Counted from the stretch's first letter, positions 1-8,996 are shown. The stretch: DNA of 64,000 nt from an uncultured Carboxylicivirga sp. (GCF_963674565.1 NZ_OY771430.1:806001-870000); one strand, 5' to 3'. Notes: generated by a model from the letters alone, not told the origin. Program-made: numbers and translations.

Positions 1-2
1 GG

Positions 3-395
3 TTTGAATTTAAAACACCTAAAACATTGTTGCCACCTCATTACCTTCAATCATTTCTAAAAGAAACAACAGAGATAAAAGAAACAGCCAGATGGATTTG
101 GATGGGAGTATTGCCTGATTGTGAATTCTATCAGAAAAAGAAAGGTAAGAAGGTTGTTGAAATGGCTGAAATGAAGATTTATGCGCATACAAACACATAT
201 CATATCAACATCAAGAAAAATCTGGCAGAATGGATCATGGTGTGGTTACCACAGATAAGGTATCAATCAGATAATAACTTTAAAACTTCAGATTTGAGAG
301 AGTCATTTCTTAATCATCTGTTGGGTGACTTTGATATTTTCCTCAATAGTTATACCTATAAGCAACTAAAAGAAGCCGGTTTGCTGGTTTTATGA
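3..395 (+). CDS. Unrecognised protein, C-terminal part only (gene enters from the left edge)
   Basis: The reading frame is open from the first bases of the window. The codons before the apparent TTG start at 27 encode FEFKTPKT and continue smoothly into the rest, so this is the 3' end of a longer gene and not a short gene of its own. The visible 131 residues are mixed charged and aromatic (RWIWMGVL, EWIMVWLPQIRY), with no signal peptide, membrane segment or cysteine cluster. I do not recognise the family. The gene ends with TGA at 393-395, and the next gene on this strand starts 299 bases later behind a possible structured leader, so it is probably a separate transcription unit. Confidence 0.6.
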   Translation, partial: FEFKTPKTLLPPHYLQSFLKETTEIKETARWIWMGVLPDCEFYQKKKGKKVVEMAEMKIYAHTNTYHINIKKNLAEWIMVWLPQIRYQSDNNFKTSDLRESFLNHLLGDFDIFLNSYTYKQLKEAGLLVL

Positions 396-564
396 TTTAA
401 TAGCAATTTTTCGCAAACCGTTTCGGAAGAGTGTTTCTAATTATTTCAGGCTAGATAAAAGTTATTTAAATATCAATAAATCAGTTGTGTATAATGATTT
501 TTATACTTTCGTAAGCACATGTGTTTTAGATTTCTTATCATCAATAACTTATCTTTACTTACAA

Positions 565-672
565 TATTAGTTCGTTAATAATTAGAAGGATATGAAGTAA
601 TTAATGCAGTTCAATATCCTGGTAAAACAGGAAAGTGTTTACTGCTTCCGACTTAAAACAAACGAACTAATA
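565..672 (+). promoter_or_regulatory. Structured leader or palindromic element upstream of the alpha-amylase
   Basis: A perfect 12-bp stem pairs TATTAGTTCGTT (565-576) with AACGAACTAATA (661-672). Inside it lie AGGATAT (587-593) pairing with ATATCCT (614-620), and a hairpin 630-649 (GGAA/TTCC, then AGT/ACT around GTTT). A competing hairpin TCCTG/CAGGA (617-621/628-632) would disrupt both inner arms. The closing stem ends 22 bases before the amylase ATG. A possible promoter (TTG at 485-487, TACTTTCG at 504-511) precedes it. The three-way shape with a switchable core looks like a cis-regulatory RNA, but a MITE-like palindromic insertion is not excluded. It matches no riboswitch class I know. 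Confidence 0.4.
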
Positions 673-694
673 ACTAACTAATCAATCGTTACTA

Positions 695-2359
695 ATGAAG
701 AATCTAATTGTTTCGGCTTTGCTGTTGAGCATTATTTTGATCAGTTGTCAAAGTCCTGAAAAAACCAATCAAAAGCCAGAAGTTCCATTTCTCTGGGAAA
801 ATGCCAATGTTTACTTTTTACTAACGGATCGTTTCCAGAACGGCAATTCAGAAAACGATATTAATTTTAACCGAACAGAAGAATGTGGCTTACTGCGCGG
901 TTTTGAAGGTGGTGATTTTAAAGGTATCACTCAAAAAATAAAGGAAGGCTATTTTACTGATTTAGGCATTACCGCTTTGTGGTTTAGTCCGGTTGTTGAG
1001 CAAATACATGGAGCTGTTGATGAGGGAACAGGATTAACCTACGCCTTTCATGGTTATTGGGCAAAGGACTGGACTGCCTTCGAACCCAATTTTGGCACAG
1101 AACAGGAGTTTGCTGAATTGGTTGAAGCTGCTCATGCCAAAGGTATCCGGGTTTTAATGGATGTGGTTATTAATCATACAGGACCAGTGACACAACAGGA
1201 TCCGGTTTGGCCGGAAGGTTGGGTGCGTCAACAACCACAATGCAAATATTCCGATTATGAATCTACGGTTTCATGTACTCTGGTTGAAAATCTGCCGGAT
1301 GTTCTAACAGGTACTGACGAGGAAGTAGAAATTCCTGCTCAGCTGCTTGAGAAATGGGAAGCAGAAGGTCGTTTAGAAAAAGAAGTCAGTGAACTGGATG
1401 CATTCTTCTCTGCCACCGGTTATCCTCGTACTCCGCGTTACTATATCATCAAGTGGTTAACTGATTTTATCAGAAAATACGGAATTGATGGCTATCGTTT
1501 GGATACAACCAAACACACTGAGGAAGATGTATGGGGTGATTTATGGAAAGAAGCGGTTAAAGCTTTTGCTGAGTGGAAAGAAGCGAATCCGGATAAGGTT
1601 TTGGATAAAAACGACTTTTTTATGGTAGGTGAGGTCTATGGCTATGGAATATCCGGTGATCGACTTTATAACTTTGGTGATAAGCGGGTTGATTACTTTA
1701 ATTATGGAATGAAAAGTCTGATTAATTTCGATTTTAAAGGTGATGCAAATAAAGCATATGAAGAACTATTTTCGTTATACAGTGCTAAATTAAACGGACC
1801 TCTGAAAGGACAGAGTGTGTTAAATTACATCACTTCTCATGATGATGGTTATCCATTTGATAAGGAAAGAATAAAAGCGATTGAAGCAGGGACCAGGTTA
1901 CTGCTTTGTCCAGGAGCTTCTCAGGTGTACTATGGGGATGAATCGGGCAGAAGCCTGATAATTGAAGGGGCTGTTGGAGATGCTAATTTGCGTTCCCTAA
2001 TGAATTGGGAGGATTTGCAGAATAATACTGAGATTCATGGAACACCAGCAAAAGATATATTAGTTCATTATCAAAAATTAGGAATGTTTCGCTCCGAACA
2101 CCCTGCTGTTGGAGCTGGTGTACATACTATGATTCAGGAATCACCTTACTATTTTAAGAGAGAATACACAAATGGTGATTTTAAGGATGTTGTAGTTGTT
2201 GGGCTTGATCTGGCAAAAGGAGAGAAAAATATACCTGTAGAAGGAATCTTTAATGAAGGAGAAGAGCTGGTTGATTCATATTCAGGTATTAAAGTGAAAG
2301 TAAAGAATGGAGTAGTCAATTTGAACTCAGAATATAACATAGTGTTATTATCCAAATAG
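695..2359 (+). CDS. GH13 alpha-amylase family lipoprotein
   Basis: This is a starch- or maltooligosaccharide-hydrolysing enzyme of glycoside hydrolase family 13, exported and lipid-anchored. The N-terminus is a lipoprotein signal (hydrophobic stretch, then LISC with Cys18). The four GH13 signatures are present in order: DVVINH (156-161), GYRLDTTKH with nucleophile Asp270, GEVYG with acid/base Glu313, and TSHDD with His382 and Asp383. At 554 residues it suits a single catalytic barrel plus a C-terminal beta domain. It resembles SusA-type or surface amylases of Bacteroidetes, but no SusC/SusD pair is adjacent, so it does not sit in a classical utilisation locus. It is monocistronic: a structured leader precedes it and a strong terminator follows. 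Exact substrate is not determinable. Confidence 0.93.
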   Translation: MKNLIVSALLLSIILISCQSPEKTNQKPEVPFLWENANVYFLLTDRFQNGNSENDINFNRTEECGLLRGFEGGDFKGITQKIKEGYFTDLGITALWFSPVVEQIHGAVDEGTGLTYAFHGYWAKDWTAFEPNFGTEQEFAELVEAAHAKGIRVLMDVVINHTGPVTQQDPVWPEGWVRQQPQCKYSDYESTVSCTLVENLPDVLTGTDEEVEIPAQLLEKWEAEGRLEKEVSELDAFFSATGYPRTPRYYIIKWLTDFIRKYGIDGYRLDTTKHTEEDVWGDLWKEAVKAFAEWKEANPDKVLDKNDFFMVGEVYGYGISGDRLYNFGDKRVDYFNYGMKSLINFDFKGDANKAYEELFSLYSAKLNGPLKGQSVLNYITSHDDGYPFDKERIKAIEAGTRLLLCPGASQVYYGDESGRSLIIEGAVGDANLRSLMNWEDLQNNTEIHGTPAKDILVHYQKLGMFRSEHPAVGAGVHTMIQESPYYFKREYTNGDFKDVVVVGLDLAKGEKNIPVEGIFNEGEELVDSYSGIKVKVKNGVVNLNSEYNIVLLSK

Positions 2360-2380
2360 ATTTAGATTGTATGAATACTA

Positions 2381-2408
2381 AATCCGGGCTTGTCCCGGAT
2401 TTTTTTTA
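2381..2408 (+). terminator. Rho-independent terminator of the amylase gene
   Basis: AATCCGGG (2381-2388) pairs perfectly with CCCGGATT (2394-2401) around a 5-nt loop and runs into a T tract to 2407. It lies 22 bases after the amylase stop codon. Confidence 0.9.
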
Positions 2409-2432
2409 TCTTCAAAATTCAAAATCAAGGCT

Positions 2433-3221
2433 ATGAAAATTCCCTTTTATCAGGTAGATGCTTTTACAAATGAATTATTTAAAGGTAACCCGGCAGGTGT
2501 TTGCATTGTTGACGAGTATCCTGACAATGATGTGATGCAAAAGATTGCAGCTGAGAATAACCTACCAGAAACAGCTTTTGTGAAGCGTGTTACAAATGAC
2601 CAATTTTTTATCAGATGGTTTACTCCGGTTGCTGAAGTGGATTTATGCGGGCATGCTACCTTAGCAAGTGCTTATGTGCTATTCGAACAGCATGGTTTTG
2701 AAAAAGATAAAATTGTGTTTGACACTCTTTACAGAGGGGTGTTGGAGGTGAGCAAGGAAGAAGATTGGTTTTGGTTGGATTTTCCAACCGATGAAATAAA
2801 GACTGCTGAAATCACAGAGGAGTTAAAAGCAGCATTTCCATTACGACCTGATTCTATATTAAAAGGTAAAACGGATTATATACTGGTTTACAGTCATCAA
2901 AAACAAGTGGAGGAAACTAAACCGGATTTTAGTAAGCTTGCCCTGGTTGATGCGCGCGGTGTAATAGTCACAGCTAAAGGAGATAAGGTCGATTTTGTTT
3001 CCCGTTTTTTTGCTCCTCAGATTGGTATAGATGAAGATCCGGTTACCGGTTCAGCTCATACATCATTAACACCTTATTGGTCAAAGGTCTTAGAAAAGAA
3101 AAGTTTACATGCTCTACAACTATCAGAAAGAGGCGGCGTTTTAAAATGTAATTTTTTAAGCAATCGTGTAACGATAGGAGGGCAGGCTCGTTTGTATTTA
3201 GAAGGGACTATTAAAATTTAA
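2433..3221 (+). CDS. PhzF family isomerase
   Basis: A PhzF/diaminopimelate-epimerase-fold protein of 262 residues, the usual length. Diagnostic features are the N-terminal YQVDAFTNELFKGNPAGVC, the catalytic Glu46 in NNLPETAF, CGHATLASA in the middle, and DPVTGSAHTSL near the C-terminus. Members catalyse proton-shift isomerisation; PhzF itself acts in phenazine synthesis, but most chromosomal homologues are of unknown substrate. There is no phenazine gene nearby, so a phenazine role is not implied. The protein is cytosolic, with no signal peptide. It starts 25 bases after the amylase terminator, so it needs its own promoter, and it stands alone before a convergent DUF4251 gene. Confidence 0.92.
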   Translation: MKIPFYQVDAFTNELFKGNPAGVCIVDEYPDNDVMQKIAAENNLPETAFVKRVTNDQFFIRWFTPVAEVDLCGHATLASAYVLFEQHGFEKDKIVFDTLYRGVLEVSKEEDWFWLDFPTDEIKTAEITEELKAAFPLRPDSILKGKTDYILVYSHQKQVEETKPDFSKLALVDARGVIVTAKGDKVDFVSRFFAPQIGIDEDPVTGSAHTSLTPYWSKVLEKKSLHALQLSERGGVLKCNFLSNRVTIGGQARLYLEGTIKI

Positions 3222-3269
3222 ATGCTTTTGATAATAAAGTTTCTTTAAGAATATATTTTCATAGGAGTA

Positions 3270-3791
3270 TTATTCATCCTTTTCCTCTGGTATTGCACTA
3301 ATTCTGCCATAATAGCTTATAAAACTTCTGTTGTTACTGGTAATTCCAACAGTGGCAGAACCTCCGGAAAAGATGCTTATTCTTACTTTGTAAAAATCAT
3401 TATCACTTACTTTAAAAATTACCTCAATTGAATTCTTACGTTCGTTTATTTCAATTTTCTTTTCAAGCATCTCACCTTTAAACTTCATACCTCCTTCTGT
3501 ATTTCCGTAACTGGCTTGAAAAGCTCTTCCAAAAAATGGCATGTCTGAATCAGCATTATTATCTGTTATTTTTAAAAAACCAAAGTGGCTGCTTAAATCA
3601 AAGGAGCCTCCTCCGAGCGGAAGTGCGCGATCCGGAACAAACATGTAATTACCACTCTCAATTAATTGTAATGTTTCAGCAAACTCTTCCTTCTGTTTTT
3701 CTTTACGGCTATTTTTATCTTGTGAATAAGAGTTTTGAGAATAATTTAATCCAATTATACCAACAATGAATAGGGCAACAATTGTTTTCAT
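3270..3791 (-). CDS. DUF4251 family exported protein
   Basis: A 173-residue exported protein with an N-terminal signal peptide (hydrophobic to about residue 18, then NSYSQ). The body fits the Bacteroidetes family DUF4251: a helical start (EEFAETLQLIESGNYMFVPD) followed by strand-rich segments and a conserved GKF/GRAFQASYGNTEGGMKF-like core. The function of the family is unknown. The gene is convergent with the PhzF gene (48-bp gap) and has no partner on its strand. I see no catalytic motif and infer only that it acts in the periplasm. Confidence 0.8.
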   Translation of the reverse strand: MKTIVALFIVGIIGLNYSQNSYSQDKNSRKEKQKEEFAETLQLIESGNYMFVPDRALPLGGGSFDLSSHFGFLKITDNNADSDMPFFGRAFQASYGNTEGGMKFKGEMLEKKIEINERKNSIEVIFKVSDNDFYKVRISIFSGGSATVGITSNNRSFISYYGRISAIPEEKDE

Positions 3792-3987
3792 GATAATTTG
3801 GTTATATTTTTACATAAAGTTATCAAAACATATGCCAAATAATCAAGACTTTTCGAATAAATTAAGGAGATGTTTTGTGTGTGGTAAATTATTCACAAGT
3901 AAAGGTTTAACATAGAACGCTCAGACTAATTTGGGTCTTTGATGTGTTTGAATGAGTAGGTTGTTTTAGTTAAATTATCCGTTATTA

Positions 3988-4509
3988 ATGAAAAGAGTAA
4001 GTTTTCTTTTGATTGGCACGCTAATTTTTATTGCTTCTTTTGCACAGGAATCAGAATCATTTAAAGATAGACTATTTACGGGTGGCCAGATCGGATTAAC
4101 CTTTGGAAGTTATACCAATGTAATGATTAGTCCAGTGTTGGGTGCCAGATTGAATGATAAAGTGTATGCCGGATTAGGCATTGAATATCAATATACAAAA
4201 GATAAAACCATTTCTCCATCCAGAACTTATAATCAATATGGAGGAAGATTATTTGCACAGTATAATGTTCTTCCATCTATTTTTGCACATGCTGAATTTG
4301 CAGGTTTGAGCATGGAACGATATAATTATTTACTTCAAAAAGAAAGAAATTTTGTACCCTTTTTATTTGTAGGTGGTGGTTACAGGCAATATCTAAGCAG
4401 AAGAAGTTTTGTTACTTTTCGTGTTTTATTTGATGTTCTGCAAGATGAAAATTCCCCGTACAAAGCATGGGATCCGGTATTTAGTGTTGGGTTTGGGATC
4501 GGTATCTAA
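3988..4509 (+). CDS. Small outer-membrane beta-barrel protein
   Basis: A 173-residue protein with a clear signal peptide (MKRVSFLLIGTLIFIASFAQ) and alternating amphipathic strands: GGQIGLTFGSYTNVMISPVLGARL, YAGLGIEYQY, LFAQYNVL, FVPFLFVGGGYRQYL. It ends in a strand, PVFSVGFGIGI, as expected of an 8-stranded outer-membrane barrel. There is no enzymatic motif and I cannot name the family. The stop codon overlaps the stop of the convergent YdcF-like gene by 4 bases, so the two transcripts run into each other. Confidence 0.75.
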   Translation: MKRVSFLLIGTLIFIASFAQESESFKDRLFTGGQIGLTFGSYTNVMISPVLGARLNDKVYAGLGIEYQYTKDKTISPSRTYNQYGGRLFAQYNVLPSIFAHAEFAGLSMERYNYLLQKERNFVPFLFVGGGYRQYLSRRSFVTFRVLFDVLQDENSPYKAWDPVFSVGFGIGI

Positions 4510-5270
4510 AGGTATGATTTAAACCAATACATTGTAATTCCCAACCATTCCTTTATTAAAATAGACCAAGTATTTAGTGTGTTAATCGAAGGCAAGAAGT
4601 AATCTATTGGTTTTAAAGTAGTAAGACTTCGTAAAGGCTGAGTTGGGTAAGGTATGACTTCGATATTAAGTTTATCAAAACAACCTTTTGCCCGGGGCAT
4701 ATGAAATGCAGAAGTAATTAAAACATTTTGTCTGGTGGAGTTGAGCGAATCAATTATTTTACCTGTGTTTATTGCATTTTCGTATGTGTTACGCGATTTT
4801 GATTCAATCAGAATATTAGACTGGTCGATATTGATGGATTCGAGATATTTTAACATATAATCTGCCTCTGGCGTTTCATCAAAATATATATTAGCTGTTC
4901 CACCTGTAATGATGATTCGGTTGCTGTTGTTTAAATAATAAATTGGTAAAGCTTGTAATAATCGGTCAGCTGCCTGATTAAAACTAATTTGTTGTGTTTC
5001 TTCATCCATATTCGAATATCCACCCAGAACAATAATATTGTAAGATTGATTATCGGATAATTGCGGAATGCTGTACTGGGTTTCCCACTTTGATGTAACC
5101 AATTGAAAAAAAGCTGTATTCGAGAAAATAATTAGGTTTACGATTGCCCCAATACGCAATCTTCTTCTTGCTTTTCTATTTTTAATAAGTTGGGCACTAA
5201 TTATTAATAACAGGCTCCAATTAAAGGGGTAAACCAAAAAAGACAACAGTTTAGAAAGAATGAAAAACAT
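4506..5270 (-). CDS. YdcF/ElyC-like DUF218 membrane protein
   Basis: A 254-residue protein with two N-terminal membrane segments (about residues 4-25 and 37-56) followed by a DUF218 domain. The domain motifs are visible: IIVLGGYSN, ADRLLQALPIYYL, RIIITGG, SRNTYENA and LITSAFHMPRA. ElyC and SanA relatives influence envelope or peptidoglycan precursor metabolism in Enterobacteria; the activity here is inferred only by family. It is divergent from the nitroreductase gene, with a possible -7 box (TACTTTTG, minus strand, 5333-5326) about 56 bases upstream of the start. Its 3' end overlaps the convergent barrel gene. Confidence 0.85.
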   Translation of the reverse strand: MFFILSKLLSFLVYPFNWSLLLIISAQLIKNRKARRRLRIGAIVNLIIFSNTAFFQLVTSKWETQYSIPQLSDNQSYNIIVLGGYSNMDEETQQISFNQAADRLLQALPIYYLNNSNRIIITGGTANIYFDETPEADYMLKYLESINIDQSNILIESKSRNTYENAINTGKIIDSLNSTRQNVLITSAFHMPRAKGCFDKLNIEVIPYPTQPLRSLTTLKPIDYFLPSINTLNTWSILIKEWLGITMYWFKSYL

Positions 5271-5285
5271 TTGTTACTGGTAAAA

Positions 5286-5316
5286 TTTGCAGGTTTTCGC
5301 TATAAAATTAATTTTG
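5286..5316 (+). promoter_or_regulatory. Bacteroidetes-type promoter of the nitroreductase gene
   Basis: TTTG (5286-5289), a 19-nt spacer, then TAATTTTG (5309-5316) is an exact match to the Bacteroidetes primary sigma consensus TTTG-N19-TAnnTTTG. It places the transcript start near 5323, leaving a leader of about 43 nt before the ATG at 5366. Confidence 0.6.
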
Positions 5317-5365
5317 TAATAGTGTCAAAAGTAATACATTAACCACACATTGAAAAAATACCGTT

Positions 5366-5899
5366 ATGCATTTTAATCAACTATTGCGAGAACGTTATTC
5401 AATTCGGGAATATAAATCTCAGAAAGTTTCAAAAGCACTTTTAATGGAAGTATTAGAGGCAGGGAGATTAGCTCCGTCGGCTGCCAATAAGCAACCGTGG
5501 AAATTTATTGTTGTTTCGGAAGAGGATAACCTGAGTAAATTAAAAAGTGCATACAACAGGGAATGGTTTAAAAAAGTACCTCAGATCATTGTTGTTTGTG
5601 GCGATCACAGTGAATCGTGGAAGCGATCTTTTGATTCTAAAGATCATTGTGATATTGATATTGCCATTGCAGTTGATCATATGACAATCAGGGCCTCGGA
5701 ATTAGGTCTGGGGACATGTTGGGTTTGTCATTTCGATCCTGTTTTGGTGAAAGATTTAATGCAACTGCCAGATAGTATTGAACCCATTGCATTACTTCCT
5801 ATTGGATATCCTTTGGAGAACAAACCTCCATACAAAATTCGGAAGAATCTGGATGAAATAGTTTTTGAAGAACGATTTGGTAATCCTTTAAGAAAGTAA
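5366..5899 (+). CDS. Nitroreductase family protein
   Basis: A 177-residue FMN-dependent nitroreductase-fold protein. It begins with the family FMN-binding pattern RERYSIREY, followed by GRLAPSAANKQPW, then GLGTCWVCHF near residue 115 and the closing LLPIGYP segment. The short length matches the single-domain subgroup that works as a homodimer, reducing nitro compounds, quinones or flavins with NAD(P)H. The physiological substrate is unknown. It has its own consensus promoter and ends 4 bases before the stop of the convergent DUF6588 gene. Confidence 0.9.
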   Translation: MHFNQLLRERYSIREYKSQKVSKALLMEVLEAGRLAPSAANKQPWKFIVVSEEDNLSKLKSAYNREWFKKVPQIIVVCGDHSESWKRSFDSKDHCDIDIAIAVDHMTIRASELGLGTCWVCHFDPVLVKDLMQLPDSIEPIALLPIGYPLENKPPYKIRKNLDEIVFEERFGNPLRK

Positions 5900-5902
5900 T
5901 CT

Positions 5903-6895
5903 TTAAAACGATATTCCGGCACCTAAAGAGATCATACCAAAGTCACTGTATGAATAGGATGTTTGTAGGTTAAAAAAATAGATTCTTACCTGTGCTCCCA
6001 ATTCATATTCCAAGGCCGAGAAATTGTAATTATTGGATATCGGATCAGTTTTTGTGCCTGTTTCACCGGGTATATCTGTATAGGTACCTTTGAACGATGA
6101 ATCGATCGTTCGATTGCTGTATCCAACACTACCGTATATATCGACAACGGTAAAATGGGCACCCATTAAAAATTTACCGGAAATGTTTTTGCCCGTCATT
6201 TCCAGTGTTTGTCCGCTTTGGTCGTGAAAACTTATATCTGAGCTGGTCGTGATTTGAGAATAATTACCCATTAATGAAGCTTCCAGAAACGGGTGTTTTT
6301 GCATAAATCTAAAATAGGGGATTAAACTGTGTTTTAAGCCAACACCCCACATAAATGTATCACCAATATTTGTGTTCTTAAGTGGTGGAGCTATTCTGAT
6401 ACTAAGATCAGTATTCATTGAAATACCAACACTGGCTGAGACTAGAGGTAACCCTAAAGTTTTTATTTCTTTTCCATTGGGAACCATGGTGGCAATTTCG
6501 TTATAAACCAATACAGGCCGCTCCTGAATACCCGGATAATTATAGACGGCTGTAGGTGCAGTGTTAATATTAGTATTCTCAAGACTAACACCGCTTAATT
6601 GATTGCTCTCAATGAGTTGATCGATATATAGAAGCTTATTACCATTTGAAAAGCTTTGATTATAAAAGAACTGAACACTAAATCTTCCTGGTCGCAGAAC
6701 ACGAGGTGACATGTTCCAGCCTCCTATTAAAGTAGAATTAAGCATCCCTGCATATGGTTCAAGATATAAACCTGATATTACTTGTGCATTATCAACTCCA
6801 TAATCTAAATAATCAATAACTTGAGTCTGAGCATCAATCCTGTGCCCAATAAAAAACATGCCAGATAGCAGAATATATGTCAGAATTTTTTTCAT
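5903..6895 (-). CDS. DUF6588 family protein, copy 2 of a duplicated unit
   Basis: A 330-residue exported protein (signal peptide ending near IDAQ) of the Bacteroidetes DUF6588 type. Recognisable segments are ANAQ/DNAQVISGLYLEPYAGMLNSTL near the N-terminus, a WGVGLKHSLIPY motif in the middle and alternating strands to the end (YSDFGMISLGAGISF), suggesting an outer-membrane barrel. Its start codon shares one base with the stop codon of the SPOR-like gene upstream (TAATG), implying coupled translation. It is a paralogue of the protein at 8003-8965, sharing the order, the LEPYG/AEML region and WGLGLKHSL. The function is unknown. Confidence 0.82.
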   Translation of the reverse strand: MKKILTYILLSGMFFIGHRIDAQTQVIDYLDYGVDNAQVISGLYLEPYAGMLNSTLIGGWNMSPRVLRPGRFSVQFFYNQSFSNGNKLLYIDQLIESNQLSGVSLENTNINTAPTAVYNYPGIQERPVLVYNEIATMVPNGKEIKTLGLPLVSASVGISMNTDLSIRIAPPLKNTNIGDTFMWGVGLKHSLIPYFRFMQKHPFLEASLMGNYSQITTSSDISFHDQSGQTLEMTGKNISGKFLMGAHFTVVDIYGSVGYSNRTIDSSFKGTYTDIPGETGTKTDPISNNYNFSALEYELGAQVRIYFFNLQTSYSYSDFGMISLGAGISF

Positions 6896-7890
6896 TATTT
6901 GCTGTTAAGTATGGTTTTGGCTTGAGATGTTGTTATACGTTTGCCATCGGAATAGGCCACAACAAAACCTTTGATTCCTTCCGATTTCATAACAGAGTTA
7001 GCCTCTTCAAAACTTTTGAATTTACCTAATGAATATCTGTACCAGCCATCACCTTCATTCATGATAATTTTACGACTGCCTTTATAAACAATTTTTAAAC
7101 GTGATTCGCTAACCGTTGTTTTATCTGCAATTATCTGAATAGAAAAGTACGTATCAGGTTGTTTAACAGTTTTCACAGGTATCTTTTCTTCAACAACAGG
7201 CATCGTAACTTCCTCAATAACTGCAACAGTTTCTTCTGTTTTTTCTGGGACAGTTGTTGTAATTTCAACAGTCTCTTCAGGAGTTGTTTCTATGATTTCC
7301 ACAGGTGGCGGTACTGCAATCGTTTTTTCTTCGACAATTTCTTCCGGCTTTCGATTAATAATATCTATGATGTCGCTATACATCGCTGCCTGCATTTCAC
7401 GGTGTTTGTTGATGGCATCAGCGCTGTATTTCACTGCATCTTTCAAATGTCTACTGTTTCTTGATTTCTGAAAATCTTTTTTTGATGCTTTTACCTGAAC
7501 TTTATATCTGTCAAGCAATACATCTATTTCATTTAAGTCTTTCTTTTCAGTTTTTAGTTTTTTTAATCGGTTAAGGTAAACATCCGTTTTAGCAAACATA
7601 CCTGTGTAATAAGGGCGACAAGCTCTTAATGTTGTTTGCATTTTGTATTCGTCCTGGCTGATACCAGGATTCTTGGTATTAGAGTTGTTATAGGTAGAAA
7701 GAAGGAGGTTTATTTCGGGATATAAGTTTATTCCATTGGAAATCTGCTCATCGCCTTTTGTTAGTTTCTTTATCTCTGATGGAGAAAAGATTACAGCAAG
7801 GCTATCGCTGGCAGACTGAGCATAAGAACTTATTGTCAGTCCACAAATGAATATAGTAATCAATAATCGATGAATTAGATTATGATTCAC
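6895..7890 (-). CDS. SPOR-like domain protein, copy 2 of a duplicated unit
   Basis: A 331-residue exported protein. After a signal peptide come a helical, lysine-rich region (about 30-170), a low-complexity stretch rich in E, V, T and P (about 175-245), and a C-terminal SPOR-like domain (YFSIQIIADK, GWYRYSLGKFKSFEEA, IKGFVVAYSDGKRI). SPOR domains bind denuded peptidoglycan glycan, so a periplasmic wall-associated role is plausible. It is translationally coupled to the DUF6588 gene downstream through a TAATG overlap. It is a clear paralogue of 8997-10136. The precise role is unknown; the pairing suggests the wall-binding protein and the barrel protein act together. Confidence 0.8.
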   Translation of the reverse strand: MNHNLIHRLLITIFICGLTISSYAQSASDSLAVIFSPSEIKKLTKGDEQISNGINLYPEINLLLSTYNNSNTKNPGISQDEYKMQTTLRACRPYYTGMFAKTDVYLNRLKKLKTEKKDLNEIDVLLDRYKVQVKASKKDFQKSRNSRHLKDAVKYSADAINKHREMQAAMYSDIIDIINRKPEEIVEEKTIAVPPPVEIIETTPEETVEITTTVPEKTEETVAVIEEVTMPVVEEKIPVKTVKQPDTYFSIQIIADKTTVSESRLKIVYKGSRKIIMNEGDGWYRYSLGKFKSFEEANSVMKSEGIKGFVVAYSDGKRITTSQAKTILNSK

Positions 7891-7958
7891 GGTAGTTTGG
7901 TATTAATATAACGGGGTGTTTTATTGTAATCCTGAATAATTCAGGCGTGAGAGAAGAA

Positions 7959-7989
7959 AGCTGTCTGTTATCTTATTAAACCGACAGCT
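7959..7989 (-). terminator. Hairpin between the two duplicated units
   Basis: AGCTGTC (7959-7965) pairs with GACAGCT (7983-7989). Read on the minus strand the stem is followed by TTTCTTCTC, a modest U-rich tail. It lies just after the stop of the first DUF6588 gene, so the two units are probably separate or only partly co-transcribed. Confidence 0.5.
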
Positions 7990-8002
7990 CCTTTGAGTTC
8001 AA

Positions 8003-8965
8003 TTATCTGAAATTGATGCCTACACCAGCTGTAATAACTGAGTAATCACCAACAGTATAGTCAGCATGAATAGAGAAAATCGCCAGGCGAAGTCTCATTC
8101 CTACGTTAAAATCGAAATTTCCAGTGGAATAGTCAAGAGCAATCGGGTTATTTGGTAAATCGCCAAAATCTCCTATTACATCAAAACTACTTTTAGTGTT
8201 TCCATATCCAACACCAGAATAAAATGCTATAACAGGCAGATTAGCTCCAATTAAAATACGTCCTGTATAAGCATTGGCCATCGTTTCAAGGTTACCGTTT
8301 CCTACTTCTCCAGCAACACCCAGTTTCGATTCAAAATGCGTATAGGCTGCCAAAGCTGATAATTGAAGAACTGGTATTCTTTTAACAAAAGGAATATAGT
8401 CCTTCAATGAATGTTTTAATCCCAATCCCCACATATATGCTTTGCCATAATCACCGTATTCAACACGAGGCATAAAACGACCCATAATTTCGGTATGGAA
8501 AGGCAGTCCAACAGCTCCTTGCACCATTGGACTTACAAAGGTATTCATTCCGGAACCTTTCAACGAAACCAATTCTTGTCCGGGAACATCTTTGTGTTCA
8601 AATGCTATTTCTCTTCCCTTATCTCCAGCCATGGTTGGTGCAATGGTCGAACCATCCATCACTTGCAGTTGTTCAAGCGTAAGTTTTGAAATATCAAAAC
8701 TCTCTTTTGAACTGGGCGCTGTTGTGTAGCTTCCAGATATTGTAATGTCAAAACCTGCCAGTTTATGAACCTTTGCAGAATTGTACCAACCACTGTTCAG
8801 ATTAACACCTAGCATCTCACCGTATGGTCTTAAATATTCTTTTGCAATTGCATTAGCATCATTTACGCCTCCTTTTAATAGATCCAAAGGCATGTTCTTC
8901 TGTGCATTTATATTTCCTGCTATCAATAAGAGGATAGTACTTAAATAAATCAGACTTTTTTTCAT
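8003..8965 (-). CDS. DUF6588 family protein, copy 1 of a duplicated unit
   Basis: A 320-residue exported protein with signal peptide (MKKSLIYLSTILLLIAGNINAQ). It shares with the downstream copy the opening GVNDANAIAKEYLRPYGEMLGVNL, the central MWGLGLKHSLKDYIPF and a C-terminal barrel-like run ending in VITAGVGINFR. Those features fit DUF6588, an uncharacterised Bacteroidetes family; outer-membrane insertion is inferred from strand pattern and the terminal aromatic/hydrophobic residue. It lies 31 bases downstream of its SPOR-like partner and is probably in one operon with it. Confidence 0.82.
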   Translation of the reverse strand: MKKSLIYLSTILLLIAGNINAQKNMPLDLLKGGVNDANAIAKEYLRPYGEMLGVNLNSGWYNSAKVHKLAGFDITISGSYTTAPSSKESFDISKLTLEQLQVMDGSTIAPTMAGDKGREIAFEHKDVPGQELVSLKGSGMNTFVSPMVQGAVGLPFHTEIMGRFMPRVEYGDYGKAYMWGLGLKHSLKDYIPFVKRIPVLQLSALAAYTHFESKLGVAGEVGNGNLETMANAYTGRILIGANLPVIAFYSGVGYGNTKSSFDVIGDFGDLPNNPIALDYSTGNFDFNVGMRLRLAIFSIHADYTVGDYSVITAGVGINFR

Positions 8966-8996
8966 GTTGTTTTCACTTTTATTGATGTGTGGTAAG

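Noticed and set aside
4009..4035. TGGCAC near TTGC, resembling a sigma-54 promoter
   Set aside because: Spacing is about ten bases where the consensus needs four to five, it lies inside a coding region, and there is no sigma-54 context.
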